From positions 4,679,001 to 4,743,000 of the forward strand of contig JAQFVV010006294.1 of NCBI GenBank assembly GCA_028023455.1: 64,000 bases of DNA, written 5' to 3'. The position numbers and the translations under genes were made by a program. This document shows, one piece after another, positions 48,850 to 61,164 of this stretch (position 1 is the stretch's first letter; the number at the start of each line of letters is the position of its first letter). The notes beneath the pieces are model-generated. The model did no database searches. It was not told the origin of the DNA and saw only the letters and a program-made list of their open reading frames with translations. The stretch comes from Epiperipatus broadwayi. Taxonomy: Eukaryota > Onychophora > Udeonychophora > Euonychophora > Peripatidae.

Positions 48850-49384
48850 GTATACCGCATTTCGGTATGGAGGACATACCCATGTGTTTAAGCGAGTCCC
48901 CTTTGGACTCATTAATAGTGGGGCAGGACAGATGCGATGTTTAAAACAAGTCCTATCCAAAGAGGTACAGAAAAATATGGTATGCTATGTGGATGATATA
49001 GTAATTGCCTCAAAAAACATCACTGAACATTTAAAATGCCTTGAACAATTCTTCCGTGAATGTGCCCAAGAGAACATAACTATTAACTTGGAAAAGAGTA
49101 ATTTTGCGGTAAAAGAAATTACATTTCTTGGGCATGTTGTTACTGAATATGGGGTCAAAGTCCACCCTGAGAAAGTAAAAGCCATCGCGCACTTCCCCAA
49201 ACCAAAAACTCAGAAACAAGTCCGATCTTTCCTGGGGCTGTGTAACTTCTATCATCGGTTTTACCCAAATTTCGCTCATGAGAGGAGGAAAGCTGATAGA
49301 GTTACTAAAGAAAGATCATAAATGGGAATGGACCGAAGCACATGACAAGGATTTCGAGAACGTAAAAAAAATTTCCTTCAAGCT
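48850..49384 (+). pseudogene. Gypsy reverse transcriptase, C-terminal half
   Basis: Open to 49321: the frame begins YTAFRYGG, then FKRVPFGLINS, the catalytic CYVDDIVIAS (near 48983-49012), FLGHVV, and the connection KQVRSFLGLCNFYHRF. Everything before YTAFRYGG (RT motifs with the first catalytic Asp) is missing. Two frameshifts, near 49285 and 49370, separate it from RNase H. Confidence 0.9.
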
Positions 49385-49885
49385 GTAATGTTGATTCACC
49401 CTGATTTTACAAGGACCTTTTATGTCCAGACTGATAGTAGCAAGCAGGGATTGGGGGCTGTGTTATTTCAAATTAATGAAGAAGGAAAGCATCAGGTGCT
49501 CTATTTTTGTAGCCGCTCTTTAAAGGGAGCCAAAATACACTATACCACCAAGGAACAAGAAACCCTAGCAATCGTTTGGGCCTGCCATAAATTTTGGCAA
49601 TTTCTCCTGGGGTCTGACGTGGTCATAGTAACCGATCACAAATGTTTGGAATTCTTAAATAAGAGTTTCCTTAATAATGATCGGTTAATCCAGTGGAGTC
49701 TGGCCCTCCAACAGTTCCAATACAAAGTGGCTTACTGCCCAGGATGTGAGAACTTTGTGGCCGATATCCTAAGCCGCCATCCTGTACTTGCCAGTATCCA
49801 AAATCCCCAGCTAAATGACCAGACCCTTAGAATCATGGCCTCAACCACAAAGACCCCTATGGAAAATGATTTGACAAATGTATGA
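49385..49885 (+). pseudogene. Gypsy RNase H domain
   Basis: 165 codons uninterrupted: YVQTDSSKQGLGAVLFQ with the first Asp, the TTKEQETLAIVWA helix with the Glu, VVIVTDHKCLEFL with the second Asp, and ending in the tether motif VADILSRHP. It would remove RNA from the RNA-DNA hybrid. This is the best-preserved domain of the element. Confidence 0.92.
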
Positions 49886-51040
49886 TATTGGCAAGATGAT
49901 CAATATGCTAACATTATTTCCAACCTGGAAACCAATCACTTAATGTGTACAAACAAAAGAAATGCACAGCGATACTCCCAATTCCGCTTAAAAGATGGGA
50001 TCCTGCAATGTAAAACAAAAAACATTGAGAACCCATAAAAAATCATGATGCCAAATAAGATTAGGATGCAACTGATTGAACATGTCCACAAAACCTTGGG
50101 GACATTATGGGCCACAAACAACTGAGGAAGCCTTGAGATGCCAATTTTACTGGACAGGTATGTACACACAGATCCTGACAGTGTTATGGAAATGTGCCAC
50201 GTGTGGCCGGACTGTTTCCGAACAAGTCTTATGCTGGAACTATGAAACCCATAACTGCATCAAGGCCCAATGAGTTAATTGCAATCGACCACTATGGCCT
50301 GTTGCCCAAATTTAGAAATTTCCAATATTTACTCATGACCTACGATGTTTTTTTCCAAATATGTACGAGCGTATCCTGTTCGGGCTGCAGACTCAAGGAA
50401 TACGATTCAGACCCTCCAAGATAAACAATTCCGTTTGAGGTGGGAAAACCTAATTCTATTCTATCAGATCATGGTTCTGCCTTCACCTCTAAGGAATGGA
50501 AAAACTGGCTTGTGAAGTGACAACTCGCTCATCGGTTGACATCGATTAGGAATCCCCAATCTAACCCATGCGAAAGAGTCATGAGAGAAATCAATTGTCT
50601 CTTTCATACTTACATAACCCCAGACATAGTTAACTGTATAAATCAGACAATAAATGAGTCTACCGTTTTTATGCCCAAACACTTTCATTATGGGAAGCCA
50701 TGTCGTAACTTATTTCCAAACCTGGTGCCACTTCATGAAATAGTGATTGACCCTATTCATGACCAAGAAGCTGCTAGAAGACGGTTGGTCCAGGCAGCCA
50801 AAAATCACATAAAGAGGGGATGGATACAATGTCACCAATTTCAGGAAGGGGATCAAGTATGGTTAAGATCCCCCAAGACTAGAAGTGTAGTAAAAAAGGA
50901 ATTTAAAAAAAATTTTCCCTTGTATAGTGGACCATACCTCATGCGGAGATGTCATGAAAATGCTTTTCTATTGGAAGGAGAAAATGGGTTTAATGGCATC
51001 TATAATGCATGACAACTAAAACCATACACACCACCCAATC
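49886..51040 (+). pseudogene. Gypsy integrase with GPY/F module, frameshifted
   Basis: The zinc-binding H-x3-H and CATC pair lie near 50080-50205 in two frames. The catalytic triad is visible in pieces: ELIAIDHYGLLPKF (near 50275-50310), SILSDHGSAFTSKEW (near 50453-50500) and NPCERVMREIN (near 50560-50595). The last open piece (50536-51012) continues through EGDQVWLRSPKTR to YSGPYLMRR and ENAFLLEG, the GPY/F-type C-terminal module. At least three frameshifts or stops make it inactive. The integrase would insert the cDNA with a short staggered cut. Confidence 0.88.
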
Positions 51041-51281
51041 CTCATACCAAATATTTCCATTAATGAAGACAACAACAATAAGGTGCAATAAAAATATAAA
51101 AAGGAATGAAAGATTCTTTCTACTCCATACTAGAAACTTGATTCAAATAAGAAGGCAGTTTTTTTTGTTTGTCAACAAGGAGTCATGTTTTCATGCTCAT
51201 TTAATAAGGTTGTTTTTTTCACCAACATTATATTAGATTCCAACCAACATAATTTTTTTTATTGATTTTTTTTATCACTTT

Positions 51282-51294
51282 AAGTGAAGAAGAA
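51282..51294 (+). promoter_or_regulatory. Polypurine tract of gypsy B
   Basis: AAGTGAAGAAGAA directly abuts the 3' LTR start TGAAGCAG, the position where plus-strand DNA synthesis is primed in LTR elements. It fixes the LTR's left edge. Confidence 0.65.
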
Positions 51295-54083
51295 TGAAGC
51301 AGTCAATGTCTAATCACCATCAAGCTTCATGCTTCACCATCTACACTAATCTCCTGTGGGATGTGCAATTCAGACCTCATCATAAATATATGCCATTCAC
51401 CCACACACTGTATGCATAATGATTAGAGAAATTAGTAAAAATTAATTATGGTTAGTAACGTAAAACAGTAGTGTGCATGATGCATATATATATATATATA
51501 TATATATGAATGAAGCAATAATTTTATTAATATTTATTGCTGAAAAATTAAATGTTTTCTTTGTATAATTGTAAATCTTTTATATGTGTGTGTATTTAAA
51601 GCATTGGAATGTAAAAACAACATAAAATGGGGAGGGCTCAAAATACCAAAATTATCCTTATCGATAATCAGATTTTCGTTAATTAAAATTATAAATCTTA
51701 AAATTCTTTTGTTAGTTTGTTTGCAAAGCTTTAAAAATCTATCAAATGGTATTTCGACATTATCTGTTTTAAAAATATTTTACTAATTAAAGGTTTTTTT
51801 AAGAGATTACAGAGATAGCTGTGGGCAACTGAGATTGCATTTTTGGCAGGGAAAAATGTAACTTTTTAGACCATGAAATAAGAGACAGTGGAGTTTAGTT
51901 TTTTTTCAGTCAGTTTAGTTTCGAAGTGTTTCAGGACCTAAAAAAAATCTTTTAAGAAGTCCACTGAGGTTTGGTGCTATGAATTGTGAGTAGAAAAGAA
52001 ATACCTTTCTCTCTTTCTCTCAGAGAACTGTCTACCCTAATGCCATCAAGTTTCCATCCATTTGACTGGCCAGTGCAGGATGACTGTATAATTGCCAACC
52101 TGATTGCCTGCTGTTCATAGGTGACCACTTTGTGTAGAGCTGTCTTAATAAGTAATCCTTTTGTAATATGTAATTCAACCTTTATATTTTCATTCATATA
52201 TTCATTTATGAGTTTTTATTAATTATTCTCTGAGACTCTCTCTCTCTCTCTCCCCCCCCGTAGCAATTTTTAACTTACCTTTCACGCTTAATATGTGTTA
52301 TATAACTTTGTGCGGTTCCATTAATATTTAACTTGTTTTGTTTAATATATATATCTATAATTGATTTTCTTTAATATGCCAACAACCAAACTTGCGAGTT
52401 TTTAAAAAGGGGGGAGGGAATAATTGTTTAATTTGGAAAGAAGCGGGAGCTTCATTTAAAATCTGTCGATAAAGTTTCGTTTATTTAAAATTAAAATCGC
52501 TCGCTAGGTTGGTTTTATATTTACTTCTGTTATTCACGTTTTTTTTTCTAAAATATTTTATTGTGGGTGCCTCTTTTACTTTGTTAATTGAATCAAAAGA
52601 TCGTGAACCTTAATGTATTTCACCCGTCCTTATTGTCGCCTGTAAGGCTAATTCTATCAGTTAATACATATATGGGAATCGAAATTAAATATAAAATTTT
52701 GTTAGTTTAATGTCGTAGTTAAAGAGTTATTTCCAGAATGATTCTTTATTTAAGTATATTATTGCTCAGGAGTCAAACCATTTCAGGCTGTCAAATAAAG
52801 AAAGTATGTTAAGTTTCCTGTACAGGTATAATGCTGCTGGCTGATCTTTCTTTTCTCTTATGGTGCTTCCACACTTCGATTCCTCTATTGTGCTAGTTCT
52901 CAAAATTGTAATCGGGAATACCTTCCCTGTGGAACGTGAGGTTTATAGGGTTTTGATTGTGCTGCAGAAGTTCCATATAGCTGTCTGGGCCTCAAACCAA
53001 ACCTCCCCATCGATACCGTATTGTCAAAAAAGGGCGAATGTATCACCCCTTTTCAGTATAAAATGTCTTAAAAGGATAAAAAATTCAAAGTACCATAAGA
53101 TTCATATTTCTCTAGAGCATGCCAGCATCGTTAGTGTTTTAATTAATAGATTTATGCCTGTTTGACCTTTTATTAGGTGTTGGAAAAATAATGATTCATT
53201 CTTGAAATGTGCTAAATGTCAATTAATTATTATGTTTATTTTGAGAGTGCTTTCTTTGAAAATATTAATCGATTCCCATAGATGTAAACAAATTTCTATT
53301 AATTATTATATAACGTAGTCTTGTTAATGTAGTGCGTTGTTTGGTTCTTATTTATAAAAGACGTTTCTTCCAAACAATGCCAATAAAAGTACACAAAATG
53401 GTTTTCATAAGATAGAAACTTATTATAATTGGATATTTTGCCTGTTTATCAAATAAACCATTTAGCACTAAACATGTCATGACCTTTTTATATTCATCTT
53501 TCGGCATCCACAACGTCCATTTAGTAAAATATTATTAAATTGGTATATTAACTCCACACAAGCTGTAACACAATCCATAAAAATGATATTCGTTAAATAA
53601 TTATAGTAAATGCGATTTTATAAAAACAAATCCCAAGTTTGTAAATAGACAATGTCATCCCAAGCGTGAAACATTTTGTAACATATATAGGCGTTTTTCA
53701 ATATTTTATTAAATATATAATTTCATGTAAATCCTGGTTTGTTTTGAATTATTTTCTAATGAATATTTAGGATTATTTTCTTTGGCTAATAACTTAGCAT
53801 TAATGAATAACTATAATAAATGTAATGACTGGGATACTCTAATCTTGATTATCATCATCAGTCTGATCTTATGCTCTACCGCTTTGCTTCTGGGTCCAGA
53901 ATTAAAATAATTTTACTGTAGCATCAGGATTGTTGTTCATTGGCTCTGAGATTCGAAGAATAGGCCAATAAGTTAAAATTCAGGATTGCTCCAGACCTGT
54001 GGATCTCGCGCATGATCGGATTCGAGGTACTTTGGCTTAGGATTTGAATCGTGTTAAGTGAGCATACTGTTTTGACTGGTACA
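51295..54083 (+). repeat. 3' LTR of gypsy B (2,789 bp)
   Basis: Starts TGAAGCAGTCAATGTC, ends GACTGGTACA, and matches the solo LTR at 3431-6196 nearly end to end. Contains a (TA)n run near 51490 and short open frames of no significance. Confidence 0.88.
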
Positions 54084-54169
54084 ATATGAAGTGAACCTTA
54101 GTTAATCAAGTATTCATTTTAGCTCATTCTGTTTTATCCATTTCCCTGTATTTAATTACCATTATATAA
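54084..54169 (+). repeat. 5' LTR of element A, right part
   Basis: After the 4-bp flank, GTGAACCTTAGTTAATCAAG and TCATTCTGTTTTATCCATTT match the end of the 3' LTR (57833-57930). Joined in position to 46167 it restores the order seen there, which is the evidence for gypsy insertion into this LTR. Confidence 0.75.
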
Positions 54170-54487
54170 ATTAGTGCAGACAATATATGGACTTGAATAT
54201 CCTATTTACATAAAAAAGAAAATAAGATGAATGGGGGTTATACATATATGTGTATAAAATAGAGAAGAGAAATTTTTTTTGTTTGGAAAAAAATAAAAAC
54301 TGAAAGGTAAGATTAAGGTTGAAAGAAGGAAGATCTGGATAATATTGTATTAAGGTGAGAACTGATGATGCTATTAATTTATAAAAATATAGAGACTAAA
54401 GAGTAATGAATTGAAAAAAGTATTAAATATTTATATAGAAACTAATGTTAACATGGTTCAAGAAAATACAGTGAGCAACAAATAAAT

Positions 54488-56250
54488 ATGGATTCACCTA
54501 ATATTGTAGAAATACAACCAATGGAGGCTGGACTTGTAATAGATGATGTGCAAATGCCAGGACAGCAAAATCCAGTTGCACTTATGTTAGAAATGTTATT
54601 AGTATGAATTGAAGCAATGGATCAGAACAAAGAAATGCCAGAAGCATTGAAAAAAGAAAATGATAGAAGAGATAAAGCAGTGAAAAAAGAAATGCTCAAA
54701 AAATGGAAGCAAAAATGAAACAAAATCAAGAAAAAATGCAGACAGAAATCAAAGAAATGTATAATAAAATGGAACAAAATCATGAATGAATAAAAGAAAT
54801 GTATATTCAATATACAATAGAAATGAAACAAAATCCAAAACAAATAAAAGAAATGTACATTCAAATTAAAAAGAAAATGAAAGAAAAATTTCAGGGCACA
54901 GAAAATAATATAACCACTCTGAAGAAAGAGTTGAAAAACCAAACAAATGAACAAGTTCAGGAAAAGATGGAGTCCATAGAGAAAACATTGTAGCATGGTT
55001 CATGAAGTTGTTAAAACCTATAAAGATCATGTACAAGAAACAGTTTTAAACTTGGGAGGAAGATTACAAAATGAAGGATGAAGAAAAGATAAAGATGCTT
55101 CAAATGGAGGATTCTTCATTAAAAGAAAGTGTCACTATTAATGACATGAAAGCCGATTATGATAAACTGAATAAAAACTGTAGAATAATACAAAGAGGAA
55201 AGTAAAGATAACATAATGGATATGATAGTTAAAGAAAAGCAAGAAGATACATTAGTTAAAGGCTAACATGAATCTTGCAAAATATTAAATGTATCAATCA
55301 ATTTTTGAAAATAGAAACATTTAGAGGTGATGCAGGAGATACACCAACTGAGCATCTAGAATCTAGATAGTCTAGAAAGCTATTTTGAGCTAAATCCATT
55401 GATTAAAAAAGAGCAAGCAGCCATTACATATAACAATTTAAATGGATTGGCTAAGGAGTTGCGGAATTAGTTGATAAGCAAACCAACTACTTATCTGAAA
55501 TATAAAAGCTATTTCTAAGCAACTTTTGTTTGGACGAGAAAGAATCTATAAAGTACTAGATCATGCAAGAGAAATTTCAGATAAAAGGGTGTGAAACATA
55601 TGCATAATTCTTCAGAAGACACCGTCTGCATGTGGAATGATTGAAAGTCAAATAATAATGATAAAGCACAACTTACCTTTCAGGATTGAACAGATTGTTA
55701 TTAGTACTGGCAGAAATACTATTGAAGAGGTGTGAATTTCTTGAAAGCCATAGATATGAGTTACCATAATCAGAATGAAGAAAGCAAGCTTCCTGTGGTA
55801 GCCTAACCATTGTTTAAGAAAGATGAAGCTCTATTGGTAGTATGAAGGTTGATTGTAATCCAAGATATTAACCTTATAAATATCAGCTGAGAAATCAAAG
55901 AAACTATGATAATAATAGAAGAACCAGAGTAGTACACTGTCCCAGGAATCAATCTAGTTTGTGAATAAACTCCTAGAAAGCAATCACCACCTTTATGTTG
56001 CAGGTGCCATTGAGATACCTACCAAAAATGGAAAGCAAGCAATAAGAGGTACACTCAGAAAAAAAGGGGAATCCACATCAGTGAAAAGCAGTTAACAATG
56101 TTCAAGATGAAGGAAAAACAGAAGTAAAATATAAGAGGCTCCAACTCCATCTTCACTTTGAGCATATTTTGGAAGATATGAAAGCTGATATTAAATAAAA
56201 ATAAAGGATGTCTTTCTCCCTGTTGACATTGGATTAGTTAAAAGAATTAA
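54488..56250 (+). pseudogene. Gag-like relic of element A
   Basis: Opens with ATG at 54488 (MDSPNIVEIQPMEAG), stops at about 54605 and continues in shifting frames. 54630-55000 encodes a Lys/Glu/Gln-rich coiled-coil stretch with a duplicated IKEMYIQ motif. Near 55315-55460 a capsid-like segment (FRGDAGDTPTEHLE, then SYFELNPLIKKEQAAITY) resembles gypsy gag. Near 55995 CCRCH may be a ruined zinc knuckle, and VDIGLVKRI near 56222 a possible protease active-site relic. Nothing of RT or integrase follows before the 3' LTR. Confidence 0.55.
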
Positions 56251-56553
56251 TGATTTTGGACAATAAAAAATATATATACAACATTTTTTTTAAAATAATG
56301 AAATGCAAAATCCAAATATGATTAATCTCAAAAAGATTTGAACTTAGCAAACTATGCAAGATAGACAAATGTATATTAATTAATGGTATACAATTACCAG
56401 CTTATGATTAAAGCAAGAATGCTTTTTATTTTAAAACTTTACTTGACAAGAATGTGTCAAGAAAATAATTATATAAAAAAACTAACAGAATTGTGATTTA
56501 AAAAGAGAAATGGAAGATTTCACAGTCCCATGTCTCCTCTTGATAAGGAGATA

Positions 56554-57930
56554 TGTAACTATTAAATTGGCAATGCTAAATTTATGTAGTGATACTTTTG
56601 GTACTCATATACACACATATACATACAATTAGGATTAAAATAAAGGAATGAAATATACATGAGTTGATATATTCATTTAGTTACTTTCCCCTTTGTTTCA
56701 AACAAATAGTCTTTATAAATTCACTGTGGAGATTATATCTAAAAGTTTATAAATAAAGAAAAGTGTTTTTTATTTAAAAGAGGTCAAACAGATAGAAATG
56801 ATTTTTTTTCTCTCACTCTTGCTAAAAGTTGAGGAGAAATAAAATGAATTATCTATCAAATTAAAACAATACAAGAACTAAATTTATAACTACTTCAATT
56901 TATTAAGTGATAAAAATACTTTTGATATTTGGATTTTTATGTAATATGAAGTGCTAGATAAAAGCAAATAGCTCATTAGTTCTTATCCTAGTGCAATGCC
57001 CAATATCTTCTTTTCAACCAGTAAAAACTTCTAGAGATAAATGCAACTCAATAGAAGAATGGCCAAGAAGAAATAAAATACTAACTCTATACGTAATTGC
57101 ATTTAATGTTATGTTTAATGATACTTAAAGAAAGAATAATTTTCTAGATAGACAGTAAGATAATCTAAAGCAAGTTGTTTTCTTTTGAATATTCAAATAA
57201 ACAACAACAACAAAAGAAATACTGAATTTTCAAAAACAAAAAAAAAAAAAGTAAAAAACCAAAATTTGAAATGGGTTAAAAATGACATAATTTTTATTTA
57301 GGAATGAACCAGAAGAATAAGTCATTTAGAATTAAAATGGTTCACTGAACAAATTGTATGATAATTCACCCAGAATAAAGTGGATGAAACTATTTCTAGA
57401 AAAGTTACATAGAAATTAATAACACTATTTTTTTTTATATCTGAGTATTATGTAAAGTTGCAGAAATGAAAAGACTTAAATTTATGTTATATTCTCCATC
57501 TTGAAAAGTATTCAAGAAGAAAATTTTTAAAGAAAATGATATTAATTTGTTTCATTATTTACTTTTTTTTTCATTAATGAATTATTTCATTATTTACTAA
57601 GTTATTTAATGTTCTTTTATACCTATCATGAAACAAGTATAGAATAAAATACCTTGCTATTTCATAAAATACATGAATTAGTTATACTTAATTAACATAT
57701 TGCTATCATACTTTTCATGATATATCTAACACATGACTCAGAAAGAAAACCTGCTATAGTTCTGAGAACATGTTTTCCAAGGTGTCACATTTGAAATGTG
57801 CAGTAGTAGAGGCAAATGAATGTTTGTGTATAGAGTGAGCATTAGTTAATCAACCATTAGATTTATCTCATTCTGTTTTTTCTCATTCTGCTTTATCAGC
57901 TTCCCTAGATTTTATAACTGTTACTATATA
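56554..57930 (+). repeat. 3' LTR of element A
   Basis: Direct repeat of the split 5' LTR. It starts TGTAACTATTAAATTGGCAA and runs to about the TTACTATATA at 57921. It preserves both empty sites: 57188-57206 for the retrozyme and about 57825 for the gypsy. The exact right end is uncertain because a TA run follows. Confidence 0.8.
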
Positions 57931-57934
57931 TATA

Positions 57935-60900
57935 TATTGTAACTTTATGGTTGGGCTTGATGTTTCTCAAGCCCTATTTAATCAGTCAATTAACCAAAAT
58001 TTTAATCAATCATTTTTATTATTATTCTGATTAATATCAGTGGGATGGTCACATGATTGATAGGTTAGAAAATAAAAATAGATAAATTTCATAAATGAAT
58101 TTTTTTAGAATGGTAAAGACATGAGCTGTTCAACATATGTGTTAACTCTTTGTTAGATTGTGTGAGATTTGTTTTTTACATATGATCTGTCAGATAAATT
58201 AATTTCAATATTGTTAATACAATATTTTAATACTATTAAATAGAACCATAGAAGTATTTAATATTGTATTATTAAACAATAGTTACCAACAGACTTAAAA
58301 TTATAATTATTTTAATTTAAACATTATAATTAATTATTAAATATATTTTATTGCAATCTAAAATAATGTTGAATGGTTTAATTACTTATCATTTGTATTT
58401 ACAGATGATGATTTATTGATTTTATGTAAACATATTCACTTACAATAATTTAATTGGTTTATTATTTTTACAGTCAGCCCCTTGGCCAAAAGTTAATAAA
58501 TAGGCATGCACATATTTTATTTAATAGAAAAAATAGTAGAGCTCTCAGTAGAACTGTCTTTCTCTAGTTATCTCTCTGCTGATTCATTTCTCATCATAAA
58601 GAAAAAAAAGATATTTATGTTACCAGGAAACAAATACAAATTATTTGTTATTCTTAACCTACAAATAATGGATTAAATTCTATTTGACCTACTCTTATGA
58701 AGAATACATCACTGCCATCAACTAATAATTTGAAGAATGGTTCACTGTAAAGTTAAAATATATTTCAAGAAAATGCCCACCAAAATTAAATTTACATATA
58801 AGTTAGTCGTGAAACTTGTAGGTTTAAAATTTCATTGTTTATCTTACAAGTATTTTATTTATAATAATTATAAAATGCATTATAAATATTCTTATAATAG
58901 ATTTGAAATTATAAGATAAAAACTATTTTTTGAGACTTTCAATTATAAAATAAATTTAAAAGTGAACTGTCATAAAATAAATTAATCTTTTATTGCTAAT
59001 TAAATTTATGATTTACTCATGAGATGCTTCCATTAAAAATGAAATATTACTTTAAACTAAACCCAGTTATTACTAATTTTCCTAATGTTATAAAAGCTAC
59101 AAAATGTGCAGGAAAGTAATAAAAAAAAAACATCCTGTCGCATTCAATTTAGGAGCTACAATAGTCTATACCAGCTTAATTTAATAATTATGAATGAATA
59201 TAATGAAATACTAAGGTTCTCAGAGTATTTTATTAAATTTCTTGACATTAAATTTATATATATTATCTTGAACTTACATTGATATAAAAACAGATGTAAC
59301 ATTATAAAACCTTACCTGACAAGTAGAATTGATATGTTCATTAAATGAATCAATAGTATTTTACGATATTATTTTAGATTTCAACTTAATTTCCAATGTA
59401 TAAACTATTATGTTGGTATTATTGTAAATATTAAATATGTAATAGAATATTTTCTGAATAGTTCAATCATCTATAAAATTAAATAATTATATGTGTAACA
59501 AATCAATGTTCATTTTCAATATTTAATCTCTTGTATTTCAAAATATTAAAAGTTTTAAGAGAAGAGACTGCCATCATTTAATGATCTAACAATTCCTTAG
59601 GATTACTAATTGGATTAATAAATATATATTGAATGTATCTAGGATGTATGATCCTAGTAAATATGTATTAAAATGCATCTTTACAAATATCTATAAAATA
59701 ATAAAAGACGTAATGATGTGGAGGATAAGTTTTTATGGTAATTGTTTATTAGAAGTTTGAGAGCTGAAGTTGGTATTTTTTTATAATCTATTTAATGTAT
59801 GCAAAGAGAAAAGAAATAGTCAATTGCAATATTCATAAGAAGAAATGTTATAAGGAATATGGAGTAATTATAGTACTGTAAAATGATAAAGTTACATGAG
59901 CTTTAGAGAATTCTGCAGTTTTTAAATTATTATATTCAAGTTTTTCTTTTCTTCACAGAAGAAATGTGAAGAAACTTTATATAATAATATTTTATTATTT
60001 AATATATATTGTTATAATTTTATGTATGTTTAATGTTAAAGATTTGGCAACTGGTTTGCTTTTAAAATAGAAATCTAAAACCTTTAGAGTTGAATATAAG
60101 TTGGTTCATGAAACAAAAGAAAAAAAAAAAAAAGGGAATTTTTTATTTTTTGATATTTTAAAAGTGATTACATGAAGAAAAAAAAAGATGAAATCACTCA
60201 CAGTAAATTATTAAACTTGTTATTATATTTTTATCTTAATATTTTATTTTTTTTTGGTAAAGCTACAACAGCTGAATGATAATAGAAGGTAATGTTCAAT
60301 TTTAATCAATTTAAACACATTTAATAATATGTTCCATATTATGATATGTAATTAATTACTGCTAATGATTATTATATTTGTGGATCACTTTCGAATTAAT
60401 AATTATGATTTTAATTTTCATGTATTAATTAATAAAATATTGTTTTGCTTGATGTTTACATTTATATGGTAGATGTTATTTAGTATGAGATTTGTTTGTT
60501 ATCATGTTAAATGATTATAATAATACACATTGTTATATTTGTAATTTATCCATGTCATCTTTTACATCAGGTGTACTTATCCCCTTACTCTGCATGAAAT
60601 TATCATCATGGGTGAATTGTATATGTTACCCATCGAGTTTTGAGTAAATTAAGGTTATATTATTACAATGTTATTTCATATATTTTCTTAAACAAGGGAT
60701 TAACCACCCCTTCCTTTTTCATGTCCCTAAAGGTGTTCCCAAATAGGAGCACTGAGATTTCAGACCATCTGTAATCATGGAATTACCATGGTCTAGGTTG
60801 TTTATTCACTTATTTGTCTTATTTCATTAGATTTCATACTCTTAAGTCTTAATGATTTGATATTGGTAACAATGAAATCATTCCTGAAAAAATAGTAATT

Positions 60901-61035
60901 AGAAATATGAACTGTTTAACATTAAGCAAACAATGGTAGAAAATAATAATGTCTTATCAAATATTATTATATATTATTAGATTGTTTAATGTCTTATCTA
61001 TTTGAAGTGATCTCAAATATTCATGCTACATATTA
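57935..61035. other. A/T-rich DNA without recognisable gene
   Basis: No gene recognised. Small hairpins: GGGCTTGATGTTTCTCAAGC near 57952 and a 15-bp stem around 60756-60795 (AGACCAT...ATGGTCT) in a less A/T-rich patch at 60700-60800. Confidence 0.5.
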
Positions 61036-61050
61036 TTTACTATTCATAAT

Positions 61051-61147
61051 TTTTTTTTCATATGTCAAATGCATTGAACGGGAAGTGAACCCGGGCCTAC
61101 TACTTGGAAGGCAGCTATGCTAACCGCTAGACCACCAATGCTTGACA
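61051..61147 (-). mobile_element. tRNA-Gly(TCC)-like SINE, 14-bp duplication
   Basis: The minus-strand head GCATTGGTGGTCTAGCGGTT, anticodon arm CTGC-CTTCCAA-GTAG and CCGGGTTCACTTCCCG closely follow eukaryotic tRNA-Gly(TCC), with a full acceptor stem. However, T-loop position 58 is C instead of A. A tail TTGACATATG with a run of A follows, and the 14-bp repeat TACTATTCATAATT flanks the unit (61037-61050, 61148-61161). The duplication and tail make it a retroposed SINE, not a tRNA gene. Confidence 0.88.
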
Positions 61148-61164
61148 TACTATTCATAATTAAG

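Larger units (their letters stand above)
46168..54083 (+). mobile_element. Ty3/gypsy family B element, internally deleted
   Basis: Long LTRs (46168-48849 and 51295-54083) flank a pol remnant that begins in mid reverse transcriptase. Gag, protease and the first half of RT are absent: the RT frame starts directly after the left LTR end. Domain order RT, RNase H, integrase and a GPY/F-type C-terminus fits Ty3/gypsy. GTAT precedes (46164-46167) and ATAT follows (54084-54087), a possible 4-bp duplication with one mismatch. It interrupts the 5' LTR of element A. Confidence 0.85.
44519..57930 (+). mobile_element. LTR retroelement A, nested and truncated
   Basis: Two direct copies of a 1.4-1.7-kb repeat bound the region: 44519-46167 plus its continuation at 54088-54169, and 56554-57930. 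Both start TG(C/T)AACTATTA. The first copy is the 5' LTR, split by a gypsy element (46168-54083) and also carrying a retrozyme (about 45211-45548). The second is the 3' LTR. Between them, after removal of the gypsy, lies 54170-56553 with a gag-like relic but no polymerase. So element A lost its pol region. LTR ends are approximate, and I identified no primer-binding site. Confidence 0.8.

Noticed and set aside
48745-50688. Minus-strand frames of 70-80 codons over the gypsy pol
   Set aside because: They are antisense to well-supported RT, RNase H and integrase motifs on the plus strand.
54622-54996. 124-codon Phe/Leu-rich minus-strand frame
   Set aside because: Antisense shadow of the Lys/Glu/Gln-rich gag coiled coil of element A.
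61074-61143. Functional tRNA-Gly(TCC) gene
   Set aside because: T-loop A58 is C, an A-rich tail follows and a 14-bp target duplication flanks it, all pointing to a retroposed SINE.
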